43,541 nucleotides of DNA from CAVSDF01 sp963726715 (GCA_963726715.1 CAVSDF010000002.1:1-43541); one strand, 5' to 3'. Counted from the first letter of the stretch, positions 10,678 through 20,563 are shown. The notes: generated from the letters alone by a model not told the origin. Numbers and translations are program-made.

Positions 10678-13192
10678 TCAGCCGCCGAAGGGGTCGTTGC
10701 CGCCGCTCTCCTGCTGCGGCTGGTTCTGCTGCTGGCGCTGGCGCTGCCGCTGCGTCGTCTGGCCGAAGTTGTACTGGAGCGTCAGGCCGAGCTGGCGCGA
10801 GCTCGGGCGGCGCTCGAACTCGAAGTAGTAACCCGGACCGGCAGACTCGCCCTTGAAGCGCTGCATGTTGAACGGGTCGCCGAGGCGGAGTGTGAGGGAG
10901 GCCTTGTCCTTGATGAGCTGCTGGCGCAGCGAGAACGTCCATGCGCGAGAAGCCGCCGAAGCGTCCCTGCGTCGTCTCACGCGGCGGGTTGTAGAAGAGG
11001 AAGCCCGAGAGGGTCGTGCCCTCACGCGGCGTCACCTGCCCGTTCATGCGCACGTTCCACGTCGTCGCGTCGACGCGGGCGCTCTGGCCCGAGATCGAGC
11101 CGCTCGACAGGTAGCGGTAGAGCGACGCGTTGCCGCCGAGGCTGGCCACGCGCCCGAAGCGCAGCTGCGCGTTCAGGTCGGCGCCCATCGACTCGTTGGT
11201 GGCGAGGTTGGCGAACGTGATGTTGGTGAGCTGCGGGTTGGCCGGGTCAACCGTCGTCACGCGCTCGAAGGCGTCGGTGGTGCGGCGGTAGAAGGGCGAG
11301 AGCGAGAGCGAGCCCATCTCCGAGAAGCGCGTGTAGCCGAGCTCGATGGCGTCGGTGTAGGCGGGCTTGAGGTCCGGGTTGCCGACGCGGCGCGAGTACG
11401 GGTCGTCGATGCTGGCAACCGGGTTGAGCGTCCGCGAGTCCGGACGGTCGATGCGGCGCGAGTACGAGACGCGGAAGCTGTTCTGGATCGTCGGCGTGAA
11501 GGTGAGGAAGGCCGACGGGAAGAGCGAGAAGTAGTCGTTGCCGTTCTCCTGCCCGAGCGTGCCGCTGTCGAAGGTCGTCCACGCCTGCTCGGCGCGAAGG
11601 CCGGCCTGGGCGGAGAACTTGCCGAGCGTGCGGCCGAGCGTGAGGTAGGCCGCCTGCACGTTCTCGTCGAAGCGGAAGTCGTCGGCGAAGGGCGAGAGCA
11701 GGCCGGTACGGGCGAGGCGGAGCGCGTCCTGGCTCGCGTCGAGGCGGCGGAGCGTGCCCTTGTAGCCGACTTCGACCTTGCCGGCGTTGCTCCAGAGCGG
11801 GCGCACCATGTCGAGGCGGGCCGAGAGGTCGCGGCGCTCGTTGTCCTCGTTCGACGTCTCGGTCAGGGGCGCGAAGGCGCTACCGGCGGCGGTGAGCGAG
11901 TCCTGGCGGATCGAGATCTCGTCGTCGTCGCGGTTCAGGCCGAAGCGCAGCTCGCCGGTGAGTTCGTTGCGCGAGGGCACGCGGATGTTGCGGTACGAGA
12001 GCGTGAGGTCGGTGTTGAGGCCGTTCCCGGTGCCGTCGGTGGTGCGCTGGAAGCGGCTGAGGAAGCCCGCCGTCGCGGCGCTCGTGCCGACGGTGTTGAG
12101 GAACGTGTTGAGGTTGTCCCGGTCGCTGCGGCGCATCGAGGCGACGCCCTGAAGCGAGAGCGTCTGCCGCGCGTCGATGGCGTAGTCGACGGTCGCGTTG
12201 ACGATGCCGTTGACACCTGTGTTGTTGCCCTCGTCTTCCTGGTCGAGGTAGACGAACGGGGTGCCCGAGCCGACGAAGCCGCTCTCGCGGTAGGTCGTCC
12301 CCACCGATTCGCGGCGGTCACGGCGCGCGCCGATGCTGGCGTAGAGGCTCAGCTTCTCGCGCGTCACGTTGATGTTGGCGGTCGTGTTGACCTCACCGCG
12401 GGTGTTCGAGCCGAGTTGCAGGCCGCCCGAGACGCTGCCCGGCTGCGCCTGCCCGCTCTTGAGGACGATGTTGATCATGCCCGCGAGGCCGTCGGGGTCG
12501 TAGCGCGCCGACGGGTTGGGGATGACTTCGATGCGCTCGATCTGGTTCGACGGGATCTGACGCAGGAAGGCCGCGAGGAACTGCTGCGGCACCGGCGCCG
12601 GGCGTCCGTTGATGAGGATCGCCACGTTCTGCGACCCGCGCAGGCTGACGTTGCCGTCGGTGTCGACTTCCACGGCGGGCACGGTTTCGAGCACGTCGCT
12701 CGCCGTTCCACCCGTCGAGACCGCCTGGTCGGCGACGTTGTAGCTCGTCCGGTCGACCTCGACGGTCACAGCGGCGCGCTCACCGGTCACCGTCACTTCG
12801 GCCACCTGCGCGGCATCCTCCGACAACTTGATGTCGCCCATGTTCTGCGCGAGTGCCGTCGCGGTCACCGTCACGTTGACGCGCCGGAGCGAGTAGCCGA
12901 CGTAGCTGACGGAGACGTAGTAGCGCGCCGGGCGCAGGTTCTCGATGAGGAACGAGCCGTCCTGGTCGGTGAGCAGGCCGGTGGCGAGCGTCGAGTCGGG
13001 CAGGCGCCAGAGCGAGACGGTGGCCGCTTCGAGGCCCTCGCCCGAGCGCTCGTCGACGATGCGGCCCTTGACGGACCCGCCGGGCATTCCGGCGCCGGCA
13101 GGACGTCCGCCGGTGGGCACTCCGGAGGGGGGCTGCGCGGCGGCGGGGAGCGCGGCGAGGCAGAAGAGGAGGAGGAGGAAGAGGTGGCGCAT
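10678..13192 (-). CDS. TonB-dependent outer-membrane receptor, OMP_b-brl_3 type (one frame break)
   Basis: The ATG at 13192 opens a signal peptide (MRHLFLLLLFCLAALPAAAQ). A carboxypeptidase-regulatory-like domain follows (SVKGRIVDERSGEGLEAATV, about residues 40-120), then a plug (TASDVLETVPAVEVDTDGNV, VSLRGSQNVAILINGRP) and a barrel ending in PSSRQLGLTLQYNFGQ with a Gln-rich tail. At about 838 residues it resembles the outer-membrane beta-barrel family 3 receptors of Bacteroidota, whose substrates are mostly unknown. The frame breaks near 10965: GGFSRMD must join FSLRQQLIKDKASLTLRLGD, which needs removal of one base. No SusD partner is adjacent. A TIM-barrel isomerase lies upstream on the same strand, but the 284-base gap argues against a shared transcript. 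Confidence 0.9.
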
Positions 13193-13420
13193 CGGGGGCG
13201 GAGAGAGATGGACGTTCGAACGAGAAGTGAGCCATTGATCGAACGCGGGGCCCGGAGGTTGTCACGGAACTGTGTAGAACCCGTCCCGCCCGCGCGACCT
13301 GCCCCTCACCGATGCGAACCGGCTACGGGGCGATGCAGGATGCTGGACGTTCACTCCGCCCCGAAACTCCCCCGGTCGATGTGCCGTGAAGCCCCCGCGG
13401 AGAGCCGAACAGGACGATCT

Positions 13421-13458
13421 CTAACTCTGACAGGTCCGGAAGACCTGTCAGGCCTAAC
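13421..13458. repeat. family B palindrome, copy 1
   Basis: CTGACAGGTC and GACCTGTCAG form a perfect 10-base stem around CGGAA, flanked by CTAACT and GCCTAAC. It lies just after the isomerase gene. Confidence 0.8.
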
Positions 13459-13476
13459 CACTCCCGGCTCACCAGA

Positions 13477-14322
13477 TCACCCCCGCGTCGCCGCCGCCCG
13501 GATGGCGGCCACGAGCGCCGAGGCCGAGCGCAGGCCCGTGCGCACCTTCGGCTCGGCCCGCACGTCGAGGCTGAGCGGCCCGTCGAAGCCATCGGCGGCA
13601 AGCGCACGGACGATCTCCAGCCAGCCCATCGCGCCCGTGCCCAGTTCGGCATCGACGAAGCGGAGCGTGCCGCCGTCGCCCGCGCTGTCGTCGACGAGGC
13701 GCCCGTCGCGCACGCGGACGACGGCGATGCGGCGCCCGCCGAGCGCGGCGAGGCCGTCCGCTGGCGACTCTCCAGCGACGAGGGCGTCGGCGGGCGACCA
13801 GACGGCGAGGGCGCCGCTGTCGGGTGCGGCGTCGAGCAGACGCGCGAGGTCGGCGGCGCGCGGAAAGGCCGTCGCCGGGCCGTGGGCGAGGGCAAGGCGC
13901 AGTCCGCCTTTCGCGCACGCGGCGGCGGCGCGGCGCACGAGATCGGCCGCAACGGCGAGATCGGCATCGGACACCTCGCCCGATCCCTCGGCGCCAGACC
14001 CCGATGCGAACGCAGGCGCCACCACGAGCGGCGCCCCGATGCGGCGCGCGAACGCGACGGTCTCCGGGAGCGCGGCGATGTCGTTCAGGCCCGCCACGCG
14101 GTCGCCGGGCGCGCCCTCGAAGAGTTCGGGCAGGATGCTCGCCACGTCCATCTCCGACTCGTCGAGGCGATGGCGCAGGCGCTTCTCGTTGACGTGCGGC
14201 ACCCGCCGCGTCGGCCCGTCGACGACGCGCAGCTCGATGCCGTCGAGGCCCCAGAGGGCGGTGTAATGGAGCGCCCGGTCGAGGTCGGGCGTGACGGAGT
14301 CGGGGAGCCAGACAGGGGTCAT
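13477..14322 (-). CDS. sugar phosphate isomerase/epimerase-like TIM-barrel protein
   Basis: 281 residues, ATG at 14322, frame intact. The order TALWGLDGIELRVVDG (strand with the metal-binding Glu position), VASILPELFEGAPGDRVAGL, AFARRIGAPLVVAPAFASG, GLRLALAHGPATAF, GALAVWSPADAL, VVRVRDGRL and GPLSLDVRAEPKV follows the xylose-isomerase-like TIM-barrel superfamily. Some usual metal ligands are replaced: His-Gly stands where Glu-x-H is common, and W-S-P where W-D-x-x-N/H is common. It may therefore be a divergent or inactive member, and the substrate is unknown. It has no cytoplasmic sugar-pathway neighbours. Confidence 0.7.
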   Translation of the reverse strand: MTPVWLPDSVTPDLDRALHYTALWGLDGIELRVVDGPTRRVPHVNEKRLRHRLDESEMDVASILPELFEGAPGDRVAGLNDIAALPETVAFARRIGAPLVVAPAFASGSGAEGSGEVSDADLAVAADLVRRAAAACAKGGLRLALAHGPATAFPRAADLARLLDAAPDSGALAVWSPADALVAGESPADGLAALGGRRIAVVRVRDGRLVDDSAGDGGTLRFVDAELGTGAMGWLEIVRALAADGFDGPLSLDVRAEPKVRTGLRSASALVAAIRAAATRG

Positions 14323-14440
14323 CGGGGCGCGCGGCGAGGAGGAAGTCGGCGTTCCACCACCGCCCTGCCCTGCCGATCCGCCACCGCGGCACCTTCACCG
14401 GCGCCGCGCGCCGTGGACGACCGACGACGTACGGCGCTCG

Positions 14441-14472
14441 CAACCCGTCAGGTCGGGGACCTGGACAGGTTC
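14441..14472. repeat. family B palindrome, copy 2
   Basis: AACCCGTCAGGT, CGGGG, ACCTGGACAGGTT: arms match with one mismatch and one indel. It lies downstream of the DCC-family gene. Confidence 0.7.
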
Positions 14473-14487
14473 AGGCGGTGCCCACCC

Positions 14488-14865
14488 TCACTCTGGAACC
14501 GCGCACGCTCCGTCGTCGCACCCGGCGAGGTCGCGGACGATGCGGTCGCGCATCCGGGGGCTGAGCAGGAGCAGACGGGCGGGGGCGTAGAACGGGATCG
14601 CCGCCACGATCAGGCGGAAGGCGTCGAGGCCGTGGGCGATGTGGCCCGTCGCGCAGTCCTCGACGACGATCTCGCCCATCCGGAGCGGCCCCGTCGGCGG
14701 CGTCTCGGTGGTCGTCTCGACACGCCCGAGCAGGTCGAAGCGGTCGTGCATCCGGGCGATGCGGGCGCAGCGCGCGCACTCCGGGTGGCGGTGGATTCGG
14801 ATCGACGGCACAGTGGCGGGCGGTTGGAGGGAGGGACGACAGTGGACGTGGGAGACGCGAATCAC
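14488..14865 (-). CDS. DCC family thiol-disulfide oxidoreductase (DUF393)
   Basis: 125 residues from the ATG at 14865, which is 10 bases after the stop of the serine hydrolase gene. The core begins IRIHRHPECARCARIARMHD with the CxxC redox pair CARC, followed by the family signatures MGEIVVEDCATGHIAHGLDA, FRLIVAAIPFYAPARLL and MRDRIVRDLAGCDDGAC. DCC proteins are thioredoxin-fold membrane-associated oxidoreductases of unknown target. Family members normally begin just before the VVVFDGDC-like strand, so the GTG at 14811 is an equally good start. The frame is intact. Confidence 0.75.
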   Translation of the reverse strand: MIRVSHVHCRPSLQPPATVPSIRIHRHPECARCARIARMHDRFDLLGRVETTTETPPTGPLRMGEIVVEDCATGHIAHGLDAFRLIVAAIPFYAPARLLLLSPRMRDRIVRDLAGCDDGACAVPE

Positions 14866-14874
14866 GCCTCGCCC

Positions 14875-16431
14875 TCACTCCCGCACCATCACGTACTCCT
14901 GCGGATCGACGAAGTCGGGCCGGACGCGCACGCGGAAGCGGACCGGGCGGCCTGTGTCGCTGCGCTCGAAGGTGACGAGGCTGGTGCGGAAGTACACGTC
15001 GTTCCATGTCGCCTCGAAGGTGTCGTGGTGCCACGGGTCGAGCGGACCGCGCAGGCCCGCGAAGTGCTCGAAGGCGATGCAGAGGCCCGTCGGACCCGGC
15101 TGCGGCGTGCGGCTCGTCCCGCCCACACACGGCGCGATCGTCGCGCGCCCGAGCATCGGATGCGTGTAGGTGCCGGCGAAATCCGAAGCCGCGCCGCGCA
15201 CCGGGGCCGAGGCGTCGCGCACCGGCGGCACGTCGGGCGTCTGCGTGGCGAGGAAGCGGGCGCTGTAATCGACCGATCCGGCGCCCATCATCCGGTCGAG
15301 GACGTGCCAGAAGAGGGCGCTGTAGAGGCTCTGTTCGTCGTAGTTGGTGAAGACGGCGATGGCGAGGCTGTCTTCGGGCACGACGCCGGTCATCGACAGC
15401 ATCCCGTCCATGCCGCCGGTGTGGGAGGCGAGGAAGCGGCTGCGGTAGTCGCGGAGGTCCCATCCGAGTCCGTAGGCGAGCAGGTGCGTCGAGGGGAAGG
15501 TGCGGCGGGCGCCGTCGGAGAGTCGGCGCAGGCTGTGGGGCTGCCGCAGTTCGGCGAGGCCGCGCGCGGAGACGAGGCGCCGTCCGTCGGCGGGCGATCC
15601 GGCGGGCGCGAGGCCCCCCGACGTTCAGGCGCAGCCACTGCGCCCAGTCGTGGACGCTGCTGTTGAGCGCCGCCGCAGGCGCCGCGCTGTCGAGCGCGCG
15701 GTACGGCACCGGCGCCACGCGCCCGCCGACGAGCGTGTGCGGCCGGGCGACGTTGTCCATCGACGCGAGCGCATCGGTCGTGGTCGTCGTCCGCGTCATG
15801 CCGAGCGGCGTCAGGAAATGCGCGCCGACGTAGGCGCTCCACGACGTGTCGGTGATCGCGGGGATGGCCTGCCCGGCGGCGATGAACATGAGGTTCGAGT
15901 AGCCCCACGACGACCGAAACGAGGTGATGGGGTCGAGGAAGCGGACGCGGCGCAGCACCTCGGCCGTCGGCAAATCCGAGCCGTACCAGAGCAGGTCGCC
16001 GCCCCACGTCTCGTAGCCGGTGCGGTGGCTGAGGAGATCGCGGAAGGTCAATTCGCGCGTCGTCCACGCGTCTTTGAGCGCGAAACCGGGCAGCACATCG
16101 GCGGCGCGGGCGTCCCACGAGAGCGCGCCGCGGTCGACGAGCGTGGCGAGGGCCGCGGCGGTGACGGCCTTGGTGTTGGAGGCGACGGCGAAGACGGTGT
16201 GGGCATCGACCGGCTCCGGACGCCCGATCTCGCGCACGCCGAACCCGCGTTCGTAGACGACCCGGTCGCCCTTGACGACGACGATGGCCGCGCCCGGCAC
16301 CTTCCAGTCGCGCATCGCCGCCGCGACGTACGCGTCGAGGCCGTCGAGTTCGGCGGCGCCTGCGCCCGCGCGGGCGGCGCTGCGGCGGCGAAAACGAAGC
16401 AGGCGGCAATCAGGCGGCGGAGCGGGCGCAT
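14875..16431 (-). CDS. serine hydrolase, class C beta-lactamase-like (two frame breaks)
   Basis: A signal peptide (MRPLRRLIAACFVFAAAAPP then ARAQ) leads into GLDAYVAAAMRDWKVPGAAI. The active-site motifs of the AmpC/penicillin-binding fold are present: SNTK (SxxK) in VFAVASNTKAVTAAAL, YSN (YxN) in SSWGYSNLMFIAAGQ, and HTG in SHTGGMDGMLSM. The C-terminal 140 residues (DFAGTYTHPMLGRATI, PWHHDTFEATWNDVYF, VRPDFVDPQEYVMV) match the DUF3471 extension common in family esterases/peptidases. Two breaks separate these parts: near 16365 just after the signal peptide, and near 15605 in a run of seven G bases. Total about 518 residues. The product is exported, and the substrate could be a D-amino peptide or an ester. 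An ATG at 16437 is an alternative start. Confidence 0.87.
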
Positions 16432-16505
16432 CGGCATCGGAAGGTTGAGGAATGGAAGGCGCGCGGTGGCGGGGGCGCCCGGCGCGACCGGATCGTGCGG
16501 TGGCC

Positions 16506-16535
16506 GTAGGGGCGGGTCCCCGACCCGCCCCCCAC
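16506..16535. repeat. family D hairpin, copy 1
   Basis: GTAG then GGGGCGGGTC, CCC, GACCCGCCCC: a perfect 10-base stem with a 3-base loop, in the spacer upstream of the serine hydrolase. Confidence 0.6.
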
Positions 16536-16639
16536 CGAAGTTCGAACGCGCACCACTCCCCACCGACGTCCGAACGCATCCGCCCCCCCCGACCCGAACC
16601 CGACGCCCGGATCGCCAAAACAACCGCCCCGATCCCCCA

Positions 16640-16879
16640 TCACCCCCCATCCCGCGCCCGCGGCACGACACGGTCGGCGAAGGGCCAGACGAGGGCGGCG
16701 ACGACGGCCTGAACGCCCACCTCGAACAGAAACGCACCGAGCGACGCCGTCGCCGCCGAATCGGGCACGACGGCGCCGACGGCGCGGGCGACGAGCACCG
16801 CCGGGATCGCGGCCAGAAGCGCGACGAGCACGCCGCGCTGAAAGGCGCCCATTCCGGACGACGAACGGGACGAAAACAT
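16640..16879 (-). CDS. small two-helix membrane protein, unknown
   Basis: 79 residues, ATG at 16879. I do not recognise it. Two hydrophobic segments (GVLVALLAAIPAVLVARAVG and LGAFLFEVGVQAVVAALVWP) are joined by a short polar loop, and the ends are basic (RSSSGMGAFQR; ADRVVPRARDGG), giving a hairpin with both ends probably in the cytoplasm. It lies 25 bases downstream of cdsA on the same strand, so it is likely in that operon. Third-position GC agrees with a real gene. Confidence 0.55.
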   Translation of the reverse strand: MFSSRSSSGMGAFQRGVLVALLAAIPAVLVARAVGAVVPDSAATASLGAFLFEVGVQAVVAALVWPFADRVVPRARDGG

Positions 16880-16904
16880 CAGCGAAGCAGGCGAAACGGG
16901 GCCA

Positions 16905-17816
16905 TCAGCGGTACGCGACGGCGAAGATCAGGTAGGCGAGCGGCGCCGCGACGAGAAGCGCATCGAGGCGGTCGAGGAGGCCGCCGTGGCCGGGGAGCAC
17001 GTGCCCCGAGTCCTTGACGCCCGCCGCGCGCTTCATCCGGCTCTCGGCGAGGTCGCCGAGCGGGCTGACGACGCCGGCCACCACGCCGAGCGCCACCATC
17101 GCCCCGACCGGCACCGACGGCACCAGCCACAGCGAGAACGCGAGCGCCGCCGCGACGGCCCCGACCGCCCCACCCGCGGCGCCTTCCCACGTCTTCTTCG
17201 GCGACACCGACGGCGCGAGGGGCGTTTTGCCGAACGCGCGCCCGGTGTAGTACGCGCACGTATCGGCGATGGCGACGAGCAGGAAGACGGCAAGCGTCGC
17301 CCATGCGGCCTCGTGGCCGGGCAGGCGCGCGTCGAGGTCGAGGCGGACGGCGGTGAGAAGCGTCAGGAGGGCTGTCGGGTAGACGACACCGCCGAGCGTC
17401 GCCGCGAGGTCGACGACCGGACTCGTGCGCGTCGGGCGGAAGGGCAGCCACGCGAGGAAGCCGACGAGCGCCGCGATCGTCACCCAGTGCGCCTCGGGCA
17501 CGAGCGGGGTCAGGGCGACGCCCGCTCCGGCGACAAGTCCCCACGCCACACCCGGTGTCGCGCCGGACGCGCGGGCGAGGCGGTAGACCTCCACCTGCGC
17601 GCCGAGCGCGGCGGCCATCACGAGGAGGGCGAACCACGCTCCGCCGAACCATGCCGCCGCGACGACGACGGGCAGCCCGACGACGGCTGTCGTCACGCGC
17701 AACACGCCCTCCGACGGCGTGCCGGAGGACGTGCGGGATGGGCTGGACGCGTCGGGAGCCGATGCGGGGGCCGCGTCGCCTCCGTCCGCACCGGCGGCGG
17801 TCCGGCGGCGGCTCAC
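16905..17816 (-). CDS. cdsA: phosphatidate cytidylyltransferase (CDP-diglyceride synthase)
   Basis: The enzyme makes CDP-diacylglycerol from CTP and phosphatidate, feeding phospholipid synthesis in the inner membrane. The family signature is complete: SPLGDLAESRMKRAAGVKDS followed by GHVLPGHGGLLDRLDAL. Upstream lies FLLVAIADTCAYYTGRAFGK with TPLAPSVSPKKTWEGAAGG, the usual metal-binding and substrate loop. It has eight or so hydrophobic helices and 303 residues, of which the first 35 are a Ser/Pro-rich cytoplasmic leader. The ATG at 17816 overlaps the stop of the DUF2007 gene by four bases (ATGA), indicating translational coupling. Confidence 0.95.
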   Translation of the reverse strand: MSRRRTAAGADGGDAAPASAPDASSPSRTSSGTPSEGVLRVTTAVVGLPVVVAAAWFGGAWFALLVMAAALGAQVEVYRLARASGATPGVAWGLVAGAGVALTPLVPEAHWVTIAALVGFLAWLPFRPTRTSPVVDLAATLGGVVYPTALLTLLTAVRLDLDARLPGHEAAWATLAVFLLVAIADTCAYYTGRAFGKTPLAPSVSPKKTWEGAAGGAVGAVAAALAFSLWLVPSVPVGAMVALGVVAGVVSPLGDLAESRMKRAAGVKDSGHVLPGHGGLLDRLDALLVAAPLAYLIFAVAYR

Positions 17817-18382
17817 GGGATCTCGTCGGCGAGCGGTGCCGACGGCGCGGTGCCCATCGTCGTGCCAGGCGCCGGGCGCGTGTCGTCGAGCGGGACGGTG
17901 CCGGTCTGCATCTCGCGCGTGAAGACGCTCTCGTCCACCGACTCGGCGGCGGTCATCGTGCCGAGTTCGTCGGCGCCGCGGGGGACGTCGGTGTCGGCCG
18001 CATCGCCCTCGAAATCACCGGGGACGGCGAAGGAGATCGACTCGGCGCCGGAGTCGAGGCTCGCCTCGAACGTCGGGTCGTAGGCGTCGGGCGAGGCGGG
18101 ATCGGCGGCCATCGCCTGCGCTTCGAGCTCGGCGTCGGAGACGGGCGGCGTGTCGAGGAGCGCGCGGGCAGCGTCGACGTGCTCGGCGGGCACCATCACG
18201 CGGACGCGGGCGAGGTCGCCGGAGGTGAGGTTGAAGGCGTGGTCGCGCTGCGAGTGAACGGCGGCGGGAATGCCCTCGCTCCCCAGACGGTCTCGGACGA
18301 GGTCGGCCTCGTAGTCGGTCGTGGAGGCGAAGACGGGCACCCAGTTCTCGGTGGTGCCCTCAGGGGACGTGGACTCCTGCAT
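17813..18382 (-). CDS. DUF2007-domain protein (putative signal transducing protein)
   Basis: 189 residues from the ATG at 18382. Residues 13-77 (WVPVFASTTDYEADLVRDRL, GIPAAVHSQRDHAFNLTSGD, ARVRVMVPAEHVDAARALL) match the small DUF2007 ferredoxin-like fold, which has no established function. The remaining 110 residues are acidic, Asp/Ser/Thr-rich and probably disordered. The stop overlaps cdsA, and the start lies inside the end of the CPBP protease gene (23-base overlap), so the three genes form one coupled unit. Confidence 0.75.
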   Translation of the reverse strand: MQESTSPEGTTENWVPVFASTTDYEADLVRDRLGSEGIPAAVHSQRDHAFNLTSGDLARVRVMVPAEHVDAARALLDTPPVSDAELEAQAMAADPASPDAYDPTFEASLDSGAESISFAVPGDFEGDAADTDVPRGADELGTMTAAESVDESVFTREMQTGTVPLDDTRPAPGTTMGTAPSAPLADEIP

Positions 18383-19394
18383 CGGTCGGAAGGATTGGCG
18401 GCGGCGAAGGGATGTGGCGGCGAAGCCACACCGTGGCCCCGATGGCGAGGCCGAGGCCACTACCCACGGAGAGCACGCCGGGTTCGGGCACCTGCCCGCC
18501 CTGCGCGTTCATCGTTGCAAGCACGATCAGCGCGGCGTTGTAGAGCGCGTGCGCGGCGATGGCCGGGCGCAGGCTGCCCGAGCGCTGCACCACGAACGCG
18601 AGGTAGAGGCCGATGAGAAGCAGCGGCACGACCTGCCCCGGACGCATGTGGAACGCCGAAAACGCCACCGACGACGCGATGAGGCCCCACGTGCGCCCGC
18701 GCGCCTCCCACGTGTGCAGGAGCGCACCGCGGAAGAACAGCTCCTCGAAGAGTGCAGGCGTGAGGGCGAGGAAGACGAGCGCCCGCACGAGCGAGAACGC
18801 GCCCTCGCCACTCAGCAGCGAGGCGAAGAGCGTGTGCTGCGCCGCGTCGTAGGCGCGGAGGGAATCGGGGAGGACGGCCGTGTTGATGGCGCCGAGCACC
18901 TGCATCGCGGGCAGCAGCCCGAGAAGTCCGGCGCACGCCACAGCCACCGCTATCGGCGACGCCGCGTGCAGCCGCATCCACGCCAGCCCCTCCGGCCGCC
19001 ACGTCGCCGCGAGCCACGCCACGCCGCCCAGCCCGAGCGCCTGCGCAATCGCGTTGGCGACGAGCAGCTCCGGCGCGTGCTCGCCGCTGCCCATCTGCAA
19101 CGACACGACGACATCGTTCATCGACACGCCGGGATGGAACTTCACGCCGAACCACAGGGCGCCGTAGAACACGATCCGCACCGCCGCGAGGCCGCCGAGC
19201 AGCAGCAGCAGCCCGCCCGCGATGATCGTTTCCGCCGATGTCGCCCCGCCGTCCTCCGTCTTCAGCACCGGCACCGGCACGTACGCGCCCGACGGGCCGA
19301 CACCGGACGATCCAGCGGTCGGGCGGGCGCGTTCGGGGCCGGGCGGCGGCGGGCGAGGGAGCTGCCGTGCGCGGTCGGAAGGGTTGAGGGGCAC
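18360..19394 (-). CDS. CPBP family intramembrane metalloprotease (CAAX-like)
   Basis: 344 residues with about eight membrane helices. The catalytic motifs are visible: FEELFFRGALLH (EExxxR), FSAFHMRPGQ (FxxxH) and HALYNAALI (HxxxN/D). These place it in the ABI/CPBP (Rce1-like) glutamic protease group, which cleaves substrates within the membrane; bacterial substrates are mostly unknown. The N-terminal 45 residues are Pro/Arg-rich and cytoplasmic, then VPVPVLKTEDGG precedes the first helix. It is the first gene of the CPBP-DUF2007-cdsA unit, with a plausible -7 box upstream. Confidence 0.87.
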   Translation of the reverse strand: MPLNPSDRARQLPRPPPPGPERARPTAGSSGVGPSGAYVPVPVLKTEDGGATSAETIIAGGLLLLLGGLAAVRIVFYGALWFGVKFHPGVSMNDVVVSLQMGSGEHAPELLVANAIAQALGLGGVAWLAATWRPEGLAWMRLHAASPIAVAVACAGLLGLLPAMQVLGAINTAVLPDSLRAYDAAQHTLFASLLSGEGAFSLVRALVFLALTPALFEELFFRGALLHTWEARGRTWGLIASSVAFSAFHMRPGQVVPLLLIGLYLAFVVQRSGSLRPAIAAHALYNAALIVLATMNAQGGQVPEPGVLSVGSGLGLAIGATVWLRRHIPSPPPILPTDAGVHVP

Positions 19395-19427
19395 GGGGGA
19401 CGAGAAGCGGGGGGGCGCGTTTTCGTC

Positions 19428-19435
19428 TCAAGATA
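19428..19435 (-). promoter_or_regulatory. candidate -7 promoter element for the CPBP-DUF2007-cdsA unit
   Basis: TATCTTGA on the minus strand is close to TAnnTTTG and lies 34 bases before the ATG at 19394, in a locally AT-rich patch. A poly-T stretch with TTTTTG lies about 30 bases further upstream, too far for a standard -33 box. Confidence 0.25.
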
Positions 19436-19511
19436 GAGTCAATTCGACGCGCAGGGATGTCCCGCAAAAACAGGACACGCCGCCTGTCGATCGCGGCGCG
19501 CGCGCGTCAGT

Positions 19512-20363
19512 TCAGAGGGCTTCGTCTTCGCCGAGGGCGCGGCGCAGGCGGGCGAGGAGCGTGCGCAGGCGCGTGTAGATGCGCGCGGGCGACTCGGCCC
19601 CGACGAGGTCGGCGATCTCGGGCACCGTCAATTCCTGCTCGAAGCGCAGCGACACGATCAGGCGGTCGTCGGTGGTGAAGGTGGCGAGGATGGCGTTCAG
19701 GCGCGCCAGGCTCGACGCGCCGCTGATGGCATCGTCGAGGTCGGCGGCGCTGTCGGGCTGGTCGAGGCCGCGCTCGATGAGCGCGTCGAGCGAGACGGCC
19801 TCGCGCGGGTCGAGGTGGCGCAGCAGGCGGTGCTGCGTCCCCGCGCGCAGGAGGCGATGCAAGCGCTGCAACTCCTCGACGACATCGAGGGCCGTGCACG
19901 GCACGCCGCCGCGGGTGATGACGTCGGCGGCGTCTTCGGGCGCGAGGTGCCCGGCGACGTGGTGGCGGTAGACGAGGCGCGTCCGCTCGTCGAGGCGCGC
20001 GAGCACGTGGCGCGGAATCGAGGCGACGCGCTTCTGCCGCAGCCGGTCGCGCGAGGCGTTGGCGACGACGACGCTGAGCCACGGCAGCAGGTCGCTTCCC
20101 CGCCGGAAGCTCCGCAGCGCGCGGTAGTCCTGCGCCCGCATCCGCTCGCAGACGACGGTGTAGAGGTCCATCACGTCGTCCTGATCGTGAAAGAACCGCC
20201 GGATCATGCGCAGCAGCACCGAGCTGTACCGGTCGAGGAGCGTCCGATAGGCGCTCTCGGGATCGGAGGCGAAGGTGTCGATGAGGCGCTCTTCGGGCGT
20301 GAGGCCCTGCCGGGGGGCAGCGGCGCGCTCGACGCGCGAGGCAAGGCGTAGAATCGGGTCCAT
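19512..20363 (-). CDS. RNA polymerase sigma-70 family factor
   Basis: About 283 residues. Sigma region 2 is seen in LLDRYSSVLLRMIRRFFHDQ, DDVMDLYTVVCERMRAQDYR and SFRRGSDLLPWLSVVVANAS (the DLLPWL block is like the ECF FRSWL...NxxxD segment), followed by RDRLRQKR. Region 4 is LIVSLRFEQELTVPEIADLV followed by a recognition helix ARIYTRLRTLLARLRRALGE. The roughly 110-residue segment between them is longer than in standard ECF factors. The start is uncertain: the ATG at 20363 begins MDPILRLASRVERAAAP, while an ATG at 20402 adds 13 residues. No anti-sigma gene is adjacent. Confidence 0.82.
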   Translation of the reverse strand: MDPILRLASRVERAAAPRQGLTPEERLIDTFASDPESAYRTLLDRYSSVLLRMIRRFFHDQDDVMDLYTVVCERMRAQDYRALRSFRRGSDLLPWLSVVVANASRDRLRQKRVASIPRHVLARLDERTRLVYRHHVAGHLAPEDAADVITRGGVPCTALDVVEELQRLHRLLRAGTQHRLLRHLDPREAVSLDALIERGLDQPDSAADLDDAISGASSLARLNAILATFTTDDRLIVSLRFEQELTVPEIADLVGAESPARIYTRLRTLLARLRRALGEDEAL

Positions 20364-20563
20364 CAGTGAGGGAAAGGCGGACCGCGGAGACGCGGGTGAC
20401 ATCGGCACGGGGGTACGCGCGAACGTCGGGTGGGGGAAGCGCCGGGCGCTCAGGCGGTGTGGGGGGACGCCGCCGGGCGTGGCTGGAAATGTGGTGCGCC
20501 GGAGAGCGTCGCAAGGCCGCGCGTTGCGATGGGTCGCCGCGCGTCGTACTTTGGCGGCCTTGC

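Noticed and set aside
10853..14266. An 1137-residue plus-strand open frame opposite the first TonB receptor and the isomerase
   Set aside because: It is the shadow of two well-supported minus-strand genes and has charged low-complexity composition.
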